A DNA stretch of 7,822 nucleotides from Oscillospiraceae bacterium. Its GTDB lineage: Bacteria > Bacillota_A > Clostridia > Oscillospirales > Oscillospiraceae. Below, in pieces: positions 5,026 to 7,822 of the stretch (position 1 is the stretch's first letter; every line of letters starts with the position of its first letter). The notes under the pieces were generated by a model, which was not told where the DNA came from, searched no databases, and saw nothing but the letters and a program-made list of their open reading frames with translations. The DNA lies in NCBI GenBank assembly GCA_017550765.1, contig JAFZOC010000137.1:1-7822 (forward strand), written 5' to 3'. The translations under genes and the position numbers were made by a program.

Positions 5026-6294
5026 TCAGCTCTCGATCATGATGCGGATGATCTCCTTGTCGGTCTCCCGCATGCCGTCCCGGGCCAGGCGGCCCACGTT
5101 GGCGATGGTGTTCTCCACGCCCTTCTTCACGATCCCGTCGCCGCCGAAGAACTGGTCGCCGCTGCGGAACATGGCCAGGCCCAGGAGCCCCGCGTCCACC
5201 GCCGCGGCGATCTTGGCCGCGCAGCTGGCCTTGGCCCCGTCGCAGACGATGCCGGAGGTCACCGCCACGGCGTTGACCACCGTGTGGGCGATCTCCCGGA
5301 AGCGGCCGCCCTGGAGCCAGGCTACCCCGGCCCCGGCGCCGCAGCCGGCGCTGACCGCCCCGCAGTAGGCGGACAGGCACCCGATGCCGGCCTTCAGATG
5401 GATGGTGATCAGGTTCGACACGCACAGGGCCCGCAGCAGTTCCTCCTGGGACTTGCCGGTCTCCCGGGCGCAGACGATCACGGGGACGCTGGCGGTGATG
5501 CCCTGGTTGCCGCTGCCGGAGTTGATGACCACGGGCATCTCGCAGCCGTTCATCCGCGCGTCGCTGGCGGCGGCGGCGTAGGCCCGCATCCGGTAGTCCA
5601 GACAGTCCTCGTGGCCCCGCAGCAGGGTCTTGCCGACGTTGGCGCCGTAGGGACGGCGCAGTCCCTCCTCGGCGATGGCCATGTTGTAGGCGATCTGCCG
5701 CTCCAGGACCTCTCGCACGTCCTCCAGATCCACCTGCTCGGCGAAGGAAACGATCCCCTCCACCGTGAGACAGTTCCGGTCGGTACGGCTGGGCTGCGGC
5801 TCGCCAAGGGGCAGGTCCAGCAGGATCTGGCCGTTGCGCTCGATGCGGACCAGGTGGGTGTGGTCCTCCGCGATGCGCACGAAGGCGCTGTCCGCCCCGG
5901 CCCAGGCGTGGATCTGGATGTCGAAGAGATAGGGCGTGTCCGCGAAGCGGACCTCCACTGCCATGTCCTCCATGGCGGCGCGCAGGGCGCCGATCTCCTC
6001 CTGGCTCACCCGGGAGAGGACCTCCAGCTCCGCCTGGGCGTCCCCCGCAACGGCCCCGGCCACCGCGGCGGCCTTGATGCCCCGCAGCCCGCCGGTGTGG
6101 GGGACCACCACGCTCTTGACGTTCTTGATGATGTTGCCGCTGACCTCCACCAGCATGCGCTCCGGCGTCCGGCCCAGCTCCCGGCGGGCCACGGCGGCGG
6201 CGTAGGCGATGGCGATGGGCTCGGTGCAGCCCATGGCGGGGATCAGCTCTTCTTCCAGGATCCGGAGATAGCTCCGGTACAGGGCCTCGTCCAT
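5026..6294 (-). CDS. cyuA: L-cysteine desulfidase, CyuA/UPF0597 family
   Basis: Predicted cytoplasmic [4Fe-4S] enzyme that breaks L-cysteine into pyruvate, ammonia and hydrogen sulfide (CyuA/YhaM in E. coli, CdsB in methanogens). The product has 422 residues, full length for the family. Seen in order: MGCTEP (21-26), SGNIIKN (52-58), PHTGGLRG (65-72), GSGNQGI (260-266), LSAYCGA (307-313), CDGAK (351-355), C358 and FFGGDGIVKKG (382-392). C23, C311, C351 and C358 have the same spacing in the C-terminal half as the cysteines reported for the Methanocaldococcus enzyme (25, 282, 322, 329, from memory), so the cluster ligands appear intact. The start at 6294 is fixed by AGGAGG 7 nt upstream. It lies 143 nt downstream of the Na/Pi symporter gene in the same direction, and no clear promoter was found in the gap, so co-transcription is possible. 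The related serine dehydratase alpha subunit is a less likely alternative. Confidence 0.9.
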   Translation of the reverse strand: MDEALYRSYLRILEEELIPAMGCTEPIAIAYAAAVARRELGRTPERMLVEVSGNIIKNVKSVVVPHTGGLRGIKAAAVAGAVAGDAQAELEVLSRVSQEEIGALRAAMEDMAVEVRFADTPYLFDIQIHAWAGADSAFVRIAEDHTHLVRIERNGQILLDLPLGEPQPSRTDRNCLTVEGIVSFAEQVDLEDVREVLERQIAYNMAIAEEGLRRPYGANVGKTLLRGHEDCLDYRMRAYAAAASDARMNGCEMPVVINSGSGNQGITASVPVIVCARETGKSQEELLRALCVSNLITIHLKAGIGCLSAYCGAVSAGCGAGAGVAWLQGGRFREIAHTVVNAVAVTSGIVCDGAKASCAAKIAAAVDAGLLGLAMFRSGDQFFGGDGIVKKGVENTIANVGRLARDGMRETDKEIIRIMIES

Positions 6295-6314
6295 CGGATG
6301 TCCTCCTGTCTCCT

Positions 6315-6346
6315 GCGCTGTCTGCGCCCGATGCGGGCCGCAGCGC
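6315..6346 (-). other. Imperfect stem-loop in the leader of the cysteine desulfidase gene
   Basis: Within the 143-nt gap 6295-6437, outer arms 6315-6320 and 6341-6346 (GCGCTG/CAGCGC) and inner arms 6326-6330 and 6334-6338 (GCCCG/CGGGC, loop ATG) can pair across an internal loop. There is no T-run, so it is not a clear terminator. A further weak 5-bp hairpin lies at 6417-6430, just after the upstream stop. In GC-rich sequence such structures arise easily; any regulatory role is speculative. Nothing else was recognised in the gap. Confidence 0.25.
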
Positions 6347-6437
6347 CCGTCCCGGCGCGCGCAGGATCGTCTTCGTGCGGGGGTCCTAGTTCTCGCGGGG
6401 CAGTTGTCCCGGGCGGGTCCCGCTTGGGACGCGGCGT

Positions 6438-7822
6438 TCAGGTCTGGGCCTGTCCGGCCGGGAGATCGGGGGCCTGCGCAGGCGGCTCCGGGCTCTCCAG
6501 CTGCCGGAGATAGCGGCCGTGGGCGAGCTCGTAGGCCGCGTTGAACGCGGCGTCGCTGCCGGTGTGCAGGCTCTCGAAGTACAGATGCTCGTGGTCGGCC
6601 AGTTCCGGATGGATGCGCACCACCGTGGCCACGCCCACGTTGGAGCAGACCGCGGCGATGCGGCGGAACTCGACGCCCAGGTTGGAGAAATAGCTGTCGG
6701 CGTACATGTCGCACTGGCCGAGGCTCAGCCGGCGCAGGTGGTTCCGGCGGAGGACGGCGTTCAGCTCATTGACGATCTGGACCAGGGGCTCGATCTTGCG
6801 GGCGGCCTCCTCGTCCCGGACACGGAACGCGAGATCGGCGAGCCCCAGGATCTCCCGCAGCGCGTCTTCGACCACGTGGAGCTCCTCCACGGCGGCCTGG
6901 GAAAAGCTCGTGCCGTTCTGGGACATGCCGGCGGCGATGTCCGCGATGCCCACGGCGTGGTCGCCCAGACGCTCGAACTCCGCGTTGACCTTGAAATACT
7001 GGTTGAGGATGGCGATGTGCTGCTCCAGCTGCAGATGCGGCAGCAGTTCGACCGTGTAGCGGCTGCAGCAGTCGGTCAGGTGGTCGATGTCCTCCTCCGC
7101 CGCGAGGATCTCCTTGTGGAGGGCCGCGTCGTAGCGCTCCAGCAGGCGGAAGGACTTCTCGATGTTGTCGCAGGCTGCGCGGAACAGGCTCAGCAGCAGC
7201 TGATAGCAGCTGTTCAGCGCCAGCGCGGGCGTGTTGAGGAAGCTGGGGTTCAGGCCCTCCAGCTCGTCCCGGTACCGCTCTTCGTGGACGGGGACGCGGT
7301 CGTCCTTCACGATCCGGCGGCTGAGCTTCTCGTAGACGGGCAGCATGGGGAAGAGGCAGATGGAGCAGCCGAGATTGAAGATGGTGTTGGTGTTGGCAAT
7401 CATGCCGGAGTTGGCGGTGCGCTCCCACAGCTCGTCCAGCAGCCCAAGGCGGTGCACGACGGTGACGCCCACGAGGACCAGGACCGTCTCGCTGAGATTG
7501 AAGAGGATGTTCACCACGCCCACGCGCCGGGCCTCCGCTTTCGCGCCGATGGAGCAGACGATGGCGGTGGTGACGCAGTCGCCCAGATAGATGCCCACGA
7601 TCACGGCGTAGATGGACTTGAAGGCCAGCATGCCGGAAGAGGAGAAGGCCTGCAGGATGCCCACCGTGGCCGAGGAGCTCTGCAGCATGAAGGCCACGCC
7701 CGCGCCGGTCAGATAGCCCAGGAAAGGATCGTTGCCGAGACCGGCGAAGAGCCGCTCGATCGCGCCGGACTGGGAGAGGCTGTGGACCGCGCCGGTCATG
7801 TTCAGCAGGCCGGAGAACAGGA
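6438..7822 (-). CDS. Na/Pi cotransporter family protein with C-terminal PhoU-like domain (partial, N-terminus outside window)
   Basis: Predicted sodium-phosphate symporter of the NptA/PNaS type. 460 C-terminal residues are visible, with the frame open to the right edge. A family member has two QSSS repeats; only one is here (MLQSSSATVGI, residues 45-55 from the first visible codon), followed by GIYLGDCVTTAI (76-87) and IANTNTIFNLG (141-151). These match the second repeat, so the first repeat and N-terminus lie outside the window. Several hydrophobic segments occur up to about residue 165. A charged, helical PhoU-like region follows (about 195-435), with FERLGDHAVGIADIA (282-296) and a second, weaker FSNLGVEFRRIA (378-389). 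A Pro/Ala tail ends the protein. The first in-window ATG (7799) is internal, because the reading frame and homology continue upstream of it. The PhoU part probably regulates transport or signals phosphate status; that is inferred from the family. Confidence 0.9.
   Translation of the reverse strand, partial: LFSGLLNMTGAVHSLSQSGAIERLFAGLGNDPFLGYLTGAGVAFMLQSSSATVGILQAFSSSGMLAFKSIYAVIVGIYLGDCVTTAIVCSIGAKAEARRVGVVNILFNLSETVLVLVGVTVVHRLGLLDELWERTANSGMIANTNTIFNLGCSICLFPMLPVYEKLSRRIVKDDRVPVHEERYRDELEGLNPSFLNTPALALNSCYQLLLSLFRAACDNIEKSFRLLERYDAALHKEILAAEEDIDHLTDCCSRYTVELLPHLQLEQHIAILNQYFKVNAEFERLGDHAVGIADIAAGMSQNGTSFSQAAVEELHVVEDALREILGLADLAFRVRDEEAARKIEPLVQIVNELNAVLRRNHLRRLSLGQCDMYADSYFSNLGVEFRRIAAVCSNVGVATVVRIHPELADHEHLYFESLHTGSDAAFNAAYELAHGRYLRQLESPEPPAQAPDLPAGQAQT

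Noticed and set aside
4972..6513. A 513-codon open frame on the plus strand
   Set aside because: Antisense to the cysteine desulfidase gene and running into its neighbour; composition is typical of a GC-rich shadow frame.
5026..7822. A cysteine-sulfide-phosphate functional module
   Set aside because: The two genes are only adjacent in the same direction with a 143-nt gap; nothing in either protein suggests a shared pathway.

Overview
The window is GC-rich throughout (low-to-mid 60% G+C by eye), apart from an AT-richer divergent promoter region around 3240-3390. It looks like a chromosomal segment from a high-GC member of the Clostridia, possibly a gut Oscillospirales-type bacterium. The clues are the MKKLF...LAAC lipoprotein signals, Glu-Pro-Thr-Pro stalks on surface proteins, strong AGGAGG ribosome binding sites, a CyuA-type cysteine desulfidase, a Na/Pi symporter fused to PhoU, and a dispersed TCATCGCGAGCCAGCGAGC-type palindromic element. 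The taxonomic guess is inference, not proof.

Layout from left to right: (1) the first 528 codons of an amylosucrase-type GH13 enzyme on the minus strand, with its own promoter and its C-terminus cut off by the left edge. (2) A Rho-independent terminator closing a two-gene minus-strand operon that encodes two paralogous lipoproteins. The upstream one is a 130-residue single-domain form. The downstream one is 327 residues: the same domain plus a Pro-rich linker and a Trp-rich second domain. (3) A 295-bp divergent control region with one promoter candidate per direction. (4) A plus-strand membrane-anchored NAGPA/phosphodiester-glycosidase-family protein with an EPTP stalk. (5) A convergent intergenic region (4802-5025) with a perfect 14-bp hairpin, a REP-like dispersed element and a bidirectional terminator. 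(6) Two minus-strand genes: an L-cysteine desulfidase (CyuA family) and, upstream of it, the C-terminal two thirds or so of a Na/Pi cotransporter with a PhoU-like domain, cut by the right edge.

The two lipoproteins and the divergent glycosidase-like protein form a small cell-envelope locus that shares one control region; two of the three proteins carry EPTP stalks, so they may act together outside the membrane. The amylosucrase (sucrose to alpha-glucan), the cysteine desulfidase (cysteine to pyruvate, ammonia and sulfide) and the phosphate transporter are ordinary metabolic genes with no evident functional link to that locus. I found no CRISPR array, no tRNA or rRNA, no transposase, and no convincing new defence or mobile system. 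The least explained material is the lipoprotein pair with the Trp-rich domain, and the clustered CGGATC hexamers in the divergent promoter region.
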